Shown: positions 43,971 through 52,777 of the stretch, one piece after another
Layout of the letters: each line of letters begins with the position of its first letter
How positions within the stretch are numbered: the first letter of the stretch is position 1
NCBI GenBank assembly: GCA_017516315.1
Contig: JAFXDE010000005.1
Location: 1 to 64,000, forward strand
Reading direction: 5' to 3'
From: Clostridia bacterium
GTDB taxonomy: Bacteria > Bacillota > Clostridia > Oscillospirales > Acutalibacteraceae
Length of the DNA stretch: 64,000 nt
Notes under the pieces: model-generated
What the model saw: only the letters and a program-made list of their open reading frames with translations
The model's database searches: none
Told to the model about the DNA's origin: nothing
Position numbers and translations under genes: made by a program

Positions 43971-44882
43971 GTGAATAAGCTTACGGTTGACTATATTAAC
44001 ACTCTAATTAAAGAAACACCTGGAAAAATAATATCGGAAAGTGAAAAAAGATATAATGATATTGTAAGTACTACTGCGGAGAGAATCTGTTCTGATGAGG
44101 GCAGAACTCTCGTAATGGTGGCCGGACCCTCGTCCTCGGGCAAGACAACCACCTCGCTTCTTCTTAAAAAAGCCATAGAGAAAAAGGGCAGAAGAGCGAA
44201 AATGATTTCTCTTGACGATTTTTACAGAAGTCACGGAGCTATCTATACCTTCGAGGACGGTACGGTAGATTACGAGACGGTAAAGGCTCTTGATGTGGAT
44301 TATATCGGTGAATGTCTCCACCGACTTATGAATGAGGGCAGATGTAAGCTTCCTCGCTTCAGCTTTAAAACGAAAAAGCGTGAGTACTATGTGGAGACTG
44401 TAGCTGAGCAGGACGATATTATTATCGTCGAAGGTCTTCACGCTCTTAATCCTGTTATTACCGACCAGCTCGAGGACGAGCAGATGGTAAAGATTTATGT
44501 AAGTGTTTCTACCCGTATATTCGACGGAGACGAGGTTCTTATGTCCAAGCGTGACATCCGTCTGGTTCGCCGTATGATAAGAGATTACCACCACCGTGAT
44601 TCTTCTCCTGAAAATACCTTTTATCTGTGGAACGGTGTGAGAATGGGAGAGGACAGGTATCTTTTCCCCTTTGAGGACAGAGCAGATATTAAAATCGACT
44701 CCATTCATCCCTATGAGGTATGTGCCTTTAAGGATGTAGCGATAAAGGTTCTTGACCGCACGGATAAAAAGAGTGTATATTATCCTGCGGCACAGGCTCT
44801 TAAAGAAAAAATTTCTAAATTCATTTCCATCGGTGAAGCTTCCGTTCCTGAAGGCTCGCTGCTTAATGAATTTATAGGATAA
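43971..44882 (+). CDS. uridine kinase-like / phosphoribulokinase-family nucleoside kinase
   Basis: This 303-residue P-loop kinase starts with GTG after GGGTGATT. Walker A is GPSSSGKTT (52-60); MISLDDFYRSH holds the substrate-binding Asp, and IIVEGLHALN the Walker B-like strand; RRMIRDYHHRD is the lid region. It is the short form, without the N-terminal TGS-like domain that some bacterial relatives carry. The likely reaction is ATP-dependent phosphorylation of a nucleoside, but the substrate is not proven. It is followed 30 bases later by a flippase-like gene. Confidence 0.85.
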   Translation: MNKLTVDYINTLIKETPGKIISESEKRYNDIVSTTAERICSDEGRTLVMVAGPSSSGKTTTSLLLKKAIEKKGRRAKMISLDDFYRSHGAIYTFEDGTVDYETVKALDVDYIGECLHRLMNEGRCKLPRFSFKTKKREYYVETVAEQDDIIIVEGLHALNPVITDQLEDEQMVKIYVSVSTRIFDGDEVLMSKRDIRLVRRMIRDYHHRDSSPENTFYLWNGVRMGEDRYLFPFEDRADIKIDSIHPYEVCAFKDVAIKVLDRTDKKSVYYPAAQALKEKISKFISIGEASVPEGSLLNEFIG

Positions 44883-44912
44883 ATTATAAAAGATGAAAAG
44901 AGATGATAAATA

Positions 44913-46682
44913 ATGGCTGAAAGAAAAAAACAGTCCTTACTTGCGGGGGCAGGCGTACTTGCCATCGCTACCATCGTCGTTAAATTAATAGGTGCTGTAT
45001 ATAAAATACCTATGAATAACCTTCTCGGCACGGAGGGATACGGTTATTTTACGGGTGCTTATGCAGTATATACTCCTCTTTATGCTATTTCTATGGCAGG
45101 TCTTCCCATAGCCGTTTCCAAGCTCGTATCACAGAATATGGAGCTTGGCAGGGTAAGGGATGCCAAGGCAATTTTTAAGGTCTCGCAGAAGCTCTTTTTC
45201 CTTGTAGGTCTTGTCGGGACGCTTGTTCTTATGGCTATTGCAGTTCCTTATTCAGTGTACTCTGCCAAAGCACCGATGAATTACATAAGTGTTCTCGCTG
45301 TAGCTCCCTGTGTACTTTTCTGCTGTATGATGTCGTCCTTCAGAGGCTATTATGAGGGTCTTAATAATATGACACCTACAGGTGTATCACAGGTTATAGA
45401 AGCGGCTGTAAAGCTTGTTTTCGGTCTGTCGGCTACCTATGTGTTTATGAACGGTGCGATTTCATATTACGACGAAAACGCCGTCGACGGAGCTATGAGG
45501 CTTTTCGGTGTGGAGGTAACCAATAAGGCTGAGGCTATGGCTGCTATTTATCCCTACGGAGCCGCTGTAGCTATTTTAGGTGTTACACTCGGCTCAGCCT
45601 TCGGTCTTGTCTATCTCTTCGTAAGATATAAGAAAAAGGGCTTCGGATTTACCCGTGAGGAGCTCGTTAATTCGCCCGAGGCCGAAAGCGACAAATCTAT
45701 TCTAAAGAGTATTCTCCGTATATCTATCCCTGTTGCCGCGTCGTCGCTTGTGCTTAATGTAAGTAACCTTATCGATGATGTTACTATCAGAAGCCGTCTC
45801 GTTTACGCTCTTGAAAACGGACTCGAAACCATAAAGAATATGTACGGTGACACTCTCGCTGTTTCACAGACTCTCGACGAGAATATATCTACCTATCTTT
45901 ACGGTATGCACGGCTCCGTAATAAACATTAAAAACCTTATTCCCACTATTACGCTTACCCTCGGTATCAGCGCCATTCCCGTTCTTTCCAAGGCATGGAC
46001 AGCGAAGGATAAAGGCGAAATAAAGCTTTGTGTAGAGTCTGCCATGCGTGTGGCTATGCTTATAGCTATGCCGGCAGGTATCGGCATAGCAGTCCTTTCC
46101 GAGCCTATTCTCGACCTTCTCTACGGAGGAAATAATCCGGAATTCGCTCCTGCCGCTGCACCGATGATGTTTGTTTACGGTCTTGCACTTCCTCTTTTTG
46201 CTCTAGCATCACCCCTTACGAATATGCTCCAGGCTGTAGGTAAAACGAAGGTTCCCATTTTTACTATGTCCATTGGTGCCGTTATAAAAATCCTTCTTAA
46301 TTTCATTATGATTGCCAATCCGAATATCAACATAAAGGGTGCCTGTATCAGTTCCACAATATGCTATATTGTAATGGTATTCATTAATTATAATATCCTT
46401 ACAAGGACCGTTGATGTAAAGGTTAATTTCAAATCTGTTTTCCTTAAGCCCTTCCTTGCTGCCCTTATGTGCGGTGTAGGTGCCTGGGGTGCAAATTACC
46501 TTTTAGTAGATGTTTTATCTATCGAAAGCCGCCTTACAACCCTTTTGGCAGTAGCTGTCGGTGCAGGATTTTATGCAGTTTCCATACTTTTCCTCAAAGG
46601 AATTGTGAAAGATGACATATTAATGCTTCCAAAAGGAGAAAAAATTTCAAAAGTCCTTGCAAAATTTGGATTATTAGGTTAA
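44913..46682 (+). CDS. YabM/SpoVB-type polysaccharide flippase (MVF/MOP superfamily)
   Basis: A 589-residue membrane protein with about 14 helices, beginning KQSLLAGAGVLAIATIVVKLIGAVYKIP, the usual N-terminal pattern of the SpoVB/YabM group. These move lipid-linked sugars across the membrane; SpoVB and relatives serve spore cortex or peptidoglycan synthesis. In B. subtilis, yabM lies directly before yabN (mazG), and the same order is kept here (mazG follows by 24 bases), which favours YabM over SpoVB. Exact lipid-linked substrate unknown. Confidence 0.85.
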   Translation: MAERKKQSLLAGAGVLAIATIVVKLIGAVYKIPMNNLLGTEGYGYFTGAYAVYTPLYAISMAGLPIAVSKLVSQNMELGRVRDAKAIFKVSQKLFFLVGLVGTLVLMAIAVPYSVYSAKAPMNYISVLAVAPCVLFCCMMSSFRGYYEGLNNMTPTGVSQVIEAAVKLVFGLSATYVFMNGAISYYDENAVDGAMRLFGVEVTNKAEAMAAIYPYGAAVAILGVTLGSAFGLVYLFVRYKKKGFGFTREELVNSPEAESDKSILKSILRISIPVAASSLVLNVSNLIDDVTIRSRLVYALENGLETIKNMYGDTLAVSQTLDENISTYLYGMHGSVINIKNLIPTITLTLGISAIPVLSKAWTAKDKGEIKLCVESAMRVAMLIAMPAGIGIAVLSEPILDLLYGGNNPEFAPAAAPMMFVYGLALPLFALASPLTNMLQAVGKTKVPIFTMSIGAVIKILLNFIMIANPNINIKGACISSTICYIVMVFINYNILTRTVDVKVNFKSVFLKPFLAALMCGVGAWGANYLLVDVLSIESRLTTLLAVAVGAGFYAVSILFLKGIVKDDILMLPKGEKISKVLAKFGLLG

Positions 46683-46706
46683 AATAGGAGCAATGAGGTT
46701 AAGCTT

Positions 46707-47519
46707 ATGGAAAATTTTACTTTCAAAGACAGATACGGCATCGATGACCTGCTCGGAATAATGGCTGTGCTTCGCGCTCCCGGCGGATGCCCCTGGGATG
46801 CCGAGCAGACACATGAGAGCATAAAAAAGGATTTCATCGAGGAAACCTATGAGGTTATCGAGGCTATAAATAAAAAAGATAAAACCTTGCTCGAGGAAGA
46901 GCTTGGCGATGTACTTTTACAGGTAGTCTTTCACGCACAGATAGAAAAGGAAGCAGGCTCCTTTGATTTCTCCGATGTCTGTGACGGAATATGTAAAAAG
47001 CTTATTGAGCGTCATCCTCATGTTTTCGGCGAGGTCAAGGTAAACGGTACAGACGAGGTTCTCAGTAACTGGGACGACATAAAGCGTAAGAGTAAGGGAC
47101 AAAAAACTCAGGGTTCTTCTATGCTTAAGGTTCCCAAAGAGCTTCCTGCTCTTATGAGAAGTCAGAAAATTCAGCAGAAGGCTAAAAAGGCCGGCTTCGA
47201 CTGGGATACTGTTGACGGTGCTTTTGAGGCTCTCGAAAGCGAAATCGCAGAGCTTAAGACAGCGATGAAATCAGGTGTACAGGAGGACATAACCGAGGAA
47301 TTCGGCGACCTTCTCTTTTCCTGTGTTAATGTGTCGAGATTTATCGGTGTAGACTCTGAGGAGGCACTTAATCTCTCTACAGAAAAATTTATTTCCCGCT
47401 TTCTCGAGGTAGAAAGACTCGCAGCCGAAGGAAGCATAGATATGAAAAGCTCTACTATCGAGGAGCTGGACAGGCTGTGGCTTCAGGCGAAGAAAAACTT
47501 AGTATCCAATCGGGCTTAA
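46707..47519 (+). CDS. mazG: MazG nucleoside triphosphate pyrophosphohydrolase
   Basis: The 270-residue protein carries two MazG-like all-alpha modules. The first has the metal site EETYEV...EELGDVLLQ, and the second [12 protein letters not shown] (here [13 protein letters not shown]). It hydrolyses NTPs to NMP and pyrophosphate, clearing damaged nucleotides. It lacks the N-terminal SAM-methyltransferase-like domain present in B. subtilis YabN, so it is the short form. The block order matches yabN of Bacillus, except that HU is placed next. Confidence 0.93.
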   Translation: MENFTFKDRYGIDDLLGIMAVLRAPGGCPWDAEQTHESIKKDFIEETYEVIEAINKKDKTLLEEELGDVLLQVVFHAQIEKEAGSFDFSDVCDGICKKLIERHPHVFGEVKVNGTDEVLSNWDDIKRKSKGQKTQGSSMLKVPKELPALMRSQKIQQKAKKAGFDWDTVDGAFEALESEIAELKTAMKSGVQEDITEEFGDLLFSCVNVSRFIGVDSEEALNLSTEKFISRFLEVERLAAEGSIDMKSSTIEELDRLWLQAKKNLVSNRA

Positions 47520-47560
47520 CCCCGTGGAAAAATAAATTATATTTTTGGAGGAAAACAAAA

Positions 47561-47833
47561 ATGAATAAAACTGAATTAATTAATGCAGTTGCAGCTAAGG
47601 CTGAAATCTCAAAGAAAGACGCTGACAAGGCTCTCGCAGCAGTTCTCTCTTCTATCGAAGAAGCACTCGTAAAGGGTGAAAAGGTTCAGCTTATCGGCTT
47701 CGGTACCTTCGAGGTTAAGGAAAGAGCAGCAAGAACAGGCCACAACCCCAAGACAGGCGAAGCTATCGAAATCGCTGCTGCAAAGCTCCCCGCTTTCAAA
47801 GCAGGCGCAGCTCTTAAGAACGCTGTAAAATAA
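47561..47833 (+). CDS. hup: HU family DNA-binding protein
   Basis: The 90-residue nucleoid protein begins [20 protein letters not shown] and includes [24 protein letters not shown], the beta-arm region with the conserved Pro that intercalates into DNA. Homodimers bend and compact DNA. Upstream in-frame codons overlap the mazG end; GGAGGAAAA at 47547 selects the ATG at 47561. In B. subtilis HU is not part of this yab block, so its place between mazG and rqcP is a local arrangement. Confidence 0.95.
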   Translation: MNKTELINAVAAKAEISKKDADKALAAVLSSIEEALVKGEKVQLIGFGTFEVKERAARTGHNPKTGEAIEIAAAKLPAFKAGAALKNAVK

Positions 47834-47851
47834 TTAAATTCAAAATTATTC

Positions 47852-47881
47852 GGACTGTTCTTCGGAGCAGTCCTGAATTTT
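47852..47881 (+). terminator. probable terminator after HU
   Basis: GGACTGTTC (47852-47860) pairs with GAGCAGTCC (47865-47873) around a TTCG tetraloop; the following T run is weak, so read-through into rqcP is possible. Confidence 0.6.
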
Positions 47882-47892
47882 TAGGTGGTAAA

Positions 47893-48132
47893 ATGAGACT
47901 CGACAAATATCTTAAGGTATCACGCCTCATAAAGCGCAGAACTATCGCCAATGAGGTATGTGACGCTAAGCATGTAACAGTCAACGGCAAGGTGGCGAGA
48001 GCCTCCTACGATGTTAAGGTCGGCGATGTAATCGAAATACAGATGGGCGAAAATCTTCTAAAGGCCCGTGTGCTTGTGGTTACTGAGCATGCTACTAAAA
48101 ACGATGCAGGTCTTATGTACGAAATCCTTTGA
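47893..48132 (+). CDS. rqcP: S4-domain RNA-binding protein RqcP (YabO)
   Basis: This 79-residue S4 protein (MRLDKYLKVSRLIKRRTIA...VNGKVARASYDVKVGD) is the ribosome quality-control factor RqcP, which helps RqcH add alanine tails to nascent chains on stalled 50S subunits in Firmicutes. The size and the yab gene order match. AGGTGG precedes the ATG. Confidence 0.9.
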   Translation: MRLDKYLKVSRLIKRRTIANEVCDAKHVTVNGKVARASYDVKVGDVIEIQMGENLLKARVLVVTEHATKNDAGLMYEIL

Positions 48133-48153
48133 TCTGTAATTAAGAATATAAAG

Positions 48154-48193
48154 CCTCCTTACGGAATAAACTTTTTCCGAAGGAGGTTTTTTT
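48154..48193 (+). terminator. terminator hairpin containing the yabP ribosome-binding site
   Basis: CCTCCTT.CGGAA (48154-48166, one bulged A) pairs with TTCCGAAGGAGG (48175-48186), followed by seven Ts and immediately by the yabP ATG at 48194. The 3' arm contains AAGGAGG, the only Shine-Dalgarno for yabP, 7 bases from its start. The same hairpin should therefore end transcripts coming from rqcP and hide the yabP ribosome site in any that read through. Both effects are inferred from sequence. Confidence 0.8.
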
Positions 48194-48469
48194 ATGACCG
48201 AAAATAAAATTAAAATGCCCCACAGCTTAATTCTTAAGGACAGAAGTCAGCTGACTCTCAGCGGAGTTACGGATGTGGATTCCTTTGACGAAAATCTTAT
48301 TACCGCCTATACGGATTACGGTGAGCTTACGGTGAAAGGTGAGGGCCTTCATATCAGCGTGCTTAATACCGATACGGGCGAGCTTGCTATTGACGGCACG
48401 GTATCATCTCTTGTTTATCTCGAGAATCAGCCTAAGGCCACTTCGTTTTTCTCTAAGGTATTCCGATGA
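48194..48469 (+). CDS. yabP: sporulation protein YabP
   Basis: A 91-residue YabP-family protein (MPHSLILKDRSQLTLSGVTDVDSFDE), with DYGELTVKGEGLHI in the middle, matching the beta-rich family found in spore formers and required for normal spore assembly in B. subtilis. The start is fixed by AAGGAGG inside the terminator-like hairpin just upstream. Its stop overlaps the yabQ start by four bases. Confidence 0.93.
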   Translation: MTENKIKMPHSLILKDRSQLTLSGVTDVDSFDENLITAYTDYGELTVKGEGLHISVLNTDTGELAIDGTVSSLVYLENQPKATSFFSKVFR

Positions 48470-48969
48470 ATTATTCCGAGCCGCTTATAAGTCAGGTTGT
48501 AATCTTCTGCAGAGCCGTAGGCTGCGGAATAATACTCGGTGTGCTTTATGATGCTGTAAGCTTTATCCGTATGCTTTTCGGTGAGAGAAAAGGTGTGTAT
48601 GTCTTTTTTGATACCGTTTATTTTTTAGCCGCTTCCTTTATTTCCTTTTTCTTTATGGTGCTTTATAATTCGGGCCAGGTAAGATTTAATCTTATGCTTG
48701 CCGAGCTTTTCGGCGGTACAGCTTTCCATTTCTCCCTGGGGAAATATATACTTGGAAGGTGCTATGTTCATCTTTCCCGTATCAGGAAATTTCTCGCCTT
48801 TCTGGTGAAGCCTTTCGTCAAAGTGGCAGTCAAACTGAAGAAATTTTCCCTGAAGCTTTTCTGCGCAAGGGTAAAAAAGCCGCCTGCAGAAAAAAATAAA
48901 GAAAAAAACAGGAAAAAATTTTCTAATATTGGCAAAATCCTCTTGAAAAATAAAAACAAATCTGTATAA
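48466..48969 (+). CDS. yabQ: spore cortex protein YabQ
   Basis: The 167-residue protein has about three or four N-terminal helices (VVIFCRAVGCGIILGVLYDAVS, and GVYVFFDTVYFLAASFISFFFM) and a strongly basic C-terminal tail (KKPPAEKNKEKNRKK). This is the YabQ family, needed for cortex formation and located in the forespore membrane. It starts with the ATGA overlap of yabP, so the pair is translated together; divIC begins about 55 bases downstream. Confidence 0.9.
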   Translation: MNYSEPLISQVVIFCRAVGCGIILGVLYDAVSFIRMLFGERKGVYVFFDTVYFLAASFISFFFMVLYNSGQVRFNLMLAELFGGTAFHFSLGKYILGRCYVHLSRIRKFLAFLVKPFVKVAVKLKKFSLKLFCARVKKPPAEKNKEKNRKKFSNIGKILLKNKNKSV

Positions 48970-48970
48970 T
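48943..48970 (+). promoter_or_regulatory. promoter of divIC
   Basis: TTGAAA (48943-48948), 16-base spacer, TATAAT (48965-48970), overlapping the last codons of yabQ. It would separate vegetative divIC expression from sporulation-linked yabPQ. Confidence 0.65.
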
Positions 48971-49024
48971 TAACAGTAGGTGTATTATAATGTGTACACC
49001 GAGTATTTTAAGGGGTGGATTTGC

Positions 49025-49351
49025 TTGGCGGTCAGAGATTTCAGTGAAGCAAAAAAAGCTAAAAAAAGGGAAATCAAAACAGTTCACATTGCGATGATTT
49101 TCGTCGCTGCAGTTTTAACCGCACTGCTTTTTTCACAGTGCGTGACTAACTATGCCCGTGCAGCTGAATATAACCGTGAAGCAGAAGAAATTGAAAGCCT
49201 AGCCTCAGAGGTAAGTGTGGAAAGCTCTGAAATTTCCGAAACCCTTAAAGAAGAAAATCATCAGGCTTATTTCGAAAAGATCGCCCGTGAGGAATACGGC
49301 TACTGTAAGCCCGGTGAAAAGGTATACTATAATTCATCTTTCGGTGAATAA
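49025..49351 (+). CDS. divIC: septum formation initiator family protein (DivIC/FtsB-like)
   Basis: The 108-residue bitopic protein has a basic cytoplasmic start (AKKAKKREIKT), one membrane helix (VHIAMIFVAAVLTALLFS), a short coiled coil (about 60-85) and the family ending AREEYGYCKPGEKVYY. It is a partner of FtsL and DivIB in the divisome. Frame and spacing favour TTG at 49025 after AAGGGGTGG. It lies in the conserved place between yabQ and the S1-domain gene. Confidence 0.9.
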   Translation: MAVRDFSEAKKAKKREIKTVHIAMIFVAAVLTALLFSQCVTNYARAAEYNREAEEIESLASEVSVESSEISETLKEENHQAYFEKIAREEYGYCKPGEKVYYNSSFGE

Positions 49352-49374
49352 TTTTAGGAGGATTCGGTCTTTTT

Positions 49375-49827
49375 ATGATTGAAATTGGCGCAGTTTTAGA
49401 AGGTAAAGTAACAGGCCTCACAGCATTCGGTGCTTTTGTGAGTCTCCCCGACGGAAAAAGCGGTATGGTACATATTTCAGAGGTGTCAAACAACTTTGTA
49501 AAGGATATCAAAGATTTTCTTAAAGAGGGTCAGGATGTCAAGGTTAAGGTTGTGAGCATATCCGAAGAGGGTAAAATAAGCTTATCTATAAGAAAAGCCG
49601 AAGATGCGCCTAAAAAAGAAAACCCCAGACCTGCCCGTAAAGCTGACAGACCTGCCAGAGCCAATGTTTGGCAGGGACAGCCGAAGCAGAATAAAGAGGC
49701 GATGTCCTTCGAGGATATGATGGCACGCTTCAAGCAGGTCAGCGACGAAAAGATGACCGACCTTAAAAGAAACTCCGATTCGAAGCATGGCGGAGGATAT
49801 TCACGCCGCGGCTCAGGAAGAAACTGA
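49375..49827 (+). CDS. S1 RNA-binding domain protein (YabR-like)
   Basis: A single S1 domain fills residues 1-75 (GAVLEGKVTGLTAFGAFVSLPDGKSGMVHISEVS), as in YabR and general stress protein 13; the rest is a basic, Pro/Arg-rich tail with DMMARFKQVSDEKM, ending in Gly/Arg/Ser. The tail suggests extra RNA contact. It follows divIC as in B. subtilis, where yabR is also next. TTAGGAGGATT precedes the start. A converging terminator ends the long block. Confidence 0.88.
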   Translation: MIEIGAVLEGKVTGLTAFGAFVSLPDGKSGMVHISEVSNNFVKDIKDFLKEGQDVKVKVVSISEEGKISLSIRKAEDAPKKENPRPARKADRPARANVWQGQPKQNKEAMSFEDMMARFKQVSDEKMTDLKRNSDSKHGGGYSRRGSGRN

Positions 49828-49832
49828 ACATA

Positions 49833-49880
49833 AAAATAAGCTGTATCAAAGCAATTTACATTGTCTGATACAGCTTTTAT
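49833..49880. terminator. bidirectional terminator between the S1 gene and the opposing gene
   Basis: AAAATAAGCTGTATCA (from 49833) pairs with TGATACAGCTTTTATTTT, with an inner GCAAT/ATTGT extension. A-run on the left and T-run on the right serve both converging transcripts. Confidence 0.88.
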
Positions 49881-49884
49881 TTTT

Positions 49885-51294
49885 TTATCTGAAATCTGTA
49901 GAAAGGGTAAGATTATCATCATCGAGTCCGCTGTTATAAAGAAGAGGCTCGATAAATTCGGATAAGGTGTAGCCGCTGAGAGCTTTTGTGATGTCAATGT
50001 GAAGAAGGGAAAGAAGCTTTTCTATTTTCTTAACGCTGCCCATCATAAGCTTATATTCGACCGTGTCGGGAGAATAGGCGGCATTACCGCGGTAGAGGTT
50101 TGCCACTATTTCCATAGCAAGGTCTACGAATTTTTTATCCTTTACTTCAGCATAATCACTTTCTTTGAGATTATGGTATTTTTTCGAAAACTTTGCCAAT
50201 TTAGCGTAAGTGATACCGTTTACCTTTTTCCCGAGATACATCACAGTTTTAGGATGCTTAAGAATTAACTCCTTAGGAAGAGAAATGCCGCCTTCGGTAT
50301 TGGCGAAGGCCTCCACATCGTGCTCCATATTATAGGGTATGCTTTCGATAATGCCGAGGAAGCCTTTTCTCGCATATTCGGTGAAGGACATACCGAGATT
50401 AAGTTCGGGTAAATCAATATCTATCGTTCGGATGTCTGTAGTTCCTTTTTCGGTGTCGATGGTTATTTTTCTCATCTTAGGCGGGAAACCGGAAAGAGCT
50501 GAGGTTTGTATACTGTAAATTTTATTGCCTTTTTCACTAACTATTTCCTTCATACACTGAATATGTGAGTGGCCGCTGAAGAAAAGCTGTATACCCATAT
50601 CTGCAAACTGCTTAAGACTTTTCTCACCGTAAGCAAAGGTGTGGCCCTTACCCATAATCTGATAGGCGGGGGAGGGGGCGACTACGGGACGGTGGGTGCT
50701 TAAGATAAGGATTCCGCCCTTTTCCTTTATTTTTTCCGAGTGACCCTTTACCCAATTCATCAGCTCGTCGGAGAAGCAGGGATAAGCAGTTCCGTCTATG
50801 GTAATTTCATCGTATCCTAAGGCTATGTAGTAAAGACCCGGCAATATTTCTGCTATATATGTAGTGTCGTCATCGAAGCTGTCGAAACCCTTATCTCTTC
50901 CGAAGGGATAATAGGTGGGAACGACCTCTTCTCTTTCGAGATGCTCGGCAGGAACATTCTTTCCGTTTTCGTCGACGGTGTAGGTTTCGAAATAGGGATA
51001 ATCGTGGATATCCGTAACCACATAGGGCCTTCCGCCTCTTTCTGTGAATTCACGCAGTAAGGTACGCATTTCCTCGTGGCTGGGGGCATCGCCGTGATTG
51101 GTAAGGTCGCCTGTTATGATGACAGTATCTGTTTCCTCGTCCTTTTCGATGATTTCCAGCGCCTTTAAAAATGCCTCTTCGCTTGCGGTAATACAAATCT
51201 GAGTGCTCGGCTGAGGCATAGTGCGATAATCGCAGGCGAAGTTTTTCTTGCTGAAATAATGAACATCGGTTACATGATAAAATTTGTAAATCAT
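49885..51294 (-). CDS. metallophosphoesterase, calcineurin-like
   Basis: The 469-residue protein has a binuclear metallophosphoesterase core in residues about 1-300: HVTDVHY (Asp10, His12), ITGDLTNHGD (metal Asp and Asn), THRPV and FSGHSHIQ (metal His). A helical C-terminal part of about 150 residues follows. No signal peptide is seen. Substrates of this group vary (phosphomonoesters, cyclic nucleotides, phospholipids), so it cannot be assigned. It is the third gene of a leftward unit with the fucosidase and kinase-like genes. Confidence 0.85.
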   Translation of the reverse strand: MIYKFYHVTDVHYFSKKNFACDYRTMPQPSTQICITASEEAFLKALEIIEKDEETDTVIITGDLTNHGDAPSHEEMRTLLREFTERGGRPYVVTDIHDYPYFETYTVDENGKNVPAEHLEREEVVPTYYPFGRDKGFDSFDDDTTYIAEILPGLYYIALGYDEITIDGTAYPCFSDELMNWVKGHSEKIKEKGGILILSTHRPVVAPSPAYQIMGKGHTFAYGEKSLKQFADMGIQLFFSGHSHIQCMKEIVSEKGNKIYSIQTSALSGFPPKMRKITIDTEKGTTDIRTIDIDLPELNLGMSFTEYARKGFLGIIESIPYNMEHDVEAFANTEGGISLPKELILKHPKTVMYLGKKVNGITYAKLAKFSKKYHNLKESDYAEVKDKKFVDLAMEIVANLYRGNAAYSPDTVEYKLMMGSVKKIEKLLSLLHIDITKALSGYTLSEFIEPLLYNSGLDDDNLTLSTDFR

Positions 51295-51309
51295 ATTTTT
51301 TTCCTTTAT

Positions 51310-52758
51310 TTATGAGTATATTCTTATGTCGGTAAGGATGGGGGCAGCTCTTGACTGCGTAATTATAATGAGAATCTCGTCGGTAAAGAGCTGTTTTCTG
51401 AATCTTACTATCCTTCTCGAGCCGACTACTGTTCCCGTATGAATATGTATGTATTCACCCTTATCGTCTTTGGCGAAAATCTTGAATTCTTCTACGCGCT
51501 GACTGAAACGAAGATTTTCTCTGAAGGACAGAAGACTGACGGGAGCTTTTTCGGGAAAACTGAGAGAGATTCCGCTTTCACTCTTTCCGAGAGCGATTTC
51601 AGTCTTTTCTGCATTTCTTTTGTTGCCGTCCGGTGAATATGCCGAAAGTTTTACCTCGGTGATTTCCTTTTCGAAGGGCTCGGTAATGAGACGGGTAAAT
51701 TTTTTGAGAGTCTTTATTTCGCGCTTATTGATAAGTCCGTTCTTGTCGGGAGGGACATTCAGAAGCATTGATGCGTTTCCGCCGACAGAATCAAAATATA
51801 TTTTTGCCAAATCCTTTGCTGTTCTTTGCTTTTTGAAAAGGTAGTAGAGATTATTGTGCCAGAACCATCCCAAATTGATCGACACATCAGCTTCTGCAGG
51901 TTTAAAAACGAGACTTCTGTAGTTTTTAAGAACAGCTCTCGAGCCTAAGTCTTCTGTAGTATCCGAAAGCTTTTCTGCCATAACGGCAGTCTGATTTTTA
52001 TCGGTCTGGGAGTTTTCGGCTACGGCTTCATTACTGTCCTTTTCCGACGGAATGACACTCCATTCGCTTTTGCGGACTCTGCCTCCCTCATTGCCTATCC
52101 AGCGTACATCGGGGCCGCAGATGGAAATAACGGCATCAGGATGGTGTTTCCTTATAACGGAGTAGTATCTGTCCCAATCATATACCTGCTTTTTACCGTT
52201 TGCGCCTTCGCCGCAGGCACCGTCAAACCAGAAGCAGAATATATTCCCGTAATTAAGACATAGCTCTGTGAGCTGTCCGACGAAAAAGTCATTATATTTA
52301 TCTGTTCCGTAGGTCTTTTCGTGTCTGTCCCAGGGCGAAAGATAAATGCCGAGCTTAAGACCGAATTTCTTACAGCTTTCGGAAAGCATTTTAACTATGT
52401 CTTTTCCGAAAGGAGTATTCATTACGTTATGCTCGGTATACTTCGTATCAAAAAGACAAAAGCCGTCATGGTGCTTAGCGGTAATAATAATACCCTTGCT
52501 TCCCGTGGACTTAAGAATACGGCACCACTGGTCTGTATCGAGTTTTTTCGGATTGAACTTCGATATGTTTTCTTTTCCGTTTCCCCATTCGGCGTTGTTC
52601 ATGGTGTTTACTCCGAAATGAATGAAGTTATAGTATTCCATTTTCATAAAATCGATCTGTCTTTCGGAAGGAGTAACATTTATGTATCGTTCTGTTTCCG
52701 CATCACCGATTGGAAAGCCGTTATTGTTAATGCACCAACCCTCATTAATTTTCTTCAT
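51310..52758 (-). CDS. alpha-L-fucosidase, glycoside hydrolase family 29
   Basis: The 482-residue enzyme would release terminal L-fucose from host glycans such as mucins or milk oligosaccharides. GH29 landmarks are YNFIHFGVNT (about 43-52), ITAKHHDGFCLFDT (92-105), SPWDRHE, and the nucleophile Asp179 in CFWFDGACGEG; a beta-sandwich C-terminal region follows. There is no signal peptide, so it probably works on imported oligosaccharides. It lies 15 bases upstream of the metallophosphoesterase and about 20 downstream of the kinase-like gene, in one leftward transcript. Confidence 0.9.
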   Translation of the reverse strand: MKKINEGWCINNNGFPIGDAETERYINVTPSERQIDFMKMEYYNFIHFGVNTMNNAEWGNGKENISKFNPKKLDTDQWCRILKSTGSKGIIITAKHHDGFCLFDTKYTEHNVMNTPFGKDIVKMLSESCKKFGLKLGIYLSPWDRHEKTYGTDKYNDFFVGQLTELCLNYGNIFCFWFDGACGEGANGKKQVYDWDRYYSVIRKHHPDAVISICGPDVRWIGNEGGRVRKSEWSVIPSEKDSNEAVAENSQTDKNQTAVMAEKLSDTTEDLGSRAVLKNYRSLVFKPAEADVSINLGWFWHNNLYYLFKKQRTAKDLAKIYFDSVGGNASMLLNVPPDKNGLINKREIKTLKKFTRLITEPFEKEITEVKLSAYSPDGNKRNAEKTEIALGKSESGISLSFPEKAPVSLLSFRENLRFSQRVEEFKIFAKDDKGEYIHIHTGTVVGSRRIVRFRKQLFTDEILIIITQSRAAPILTDIRIYS

Positions 52759-52777
52759 ATTAAAACCTTCAGTAAAA

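Noticed and set aside
44004..44708. 234-codon minus-strand open frame
   Set aside because: Antisense shadow of the nucleoside kinase gene, with no recognisable domain or ribosome site.
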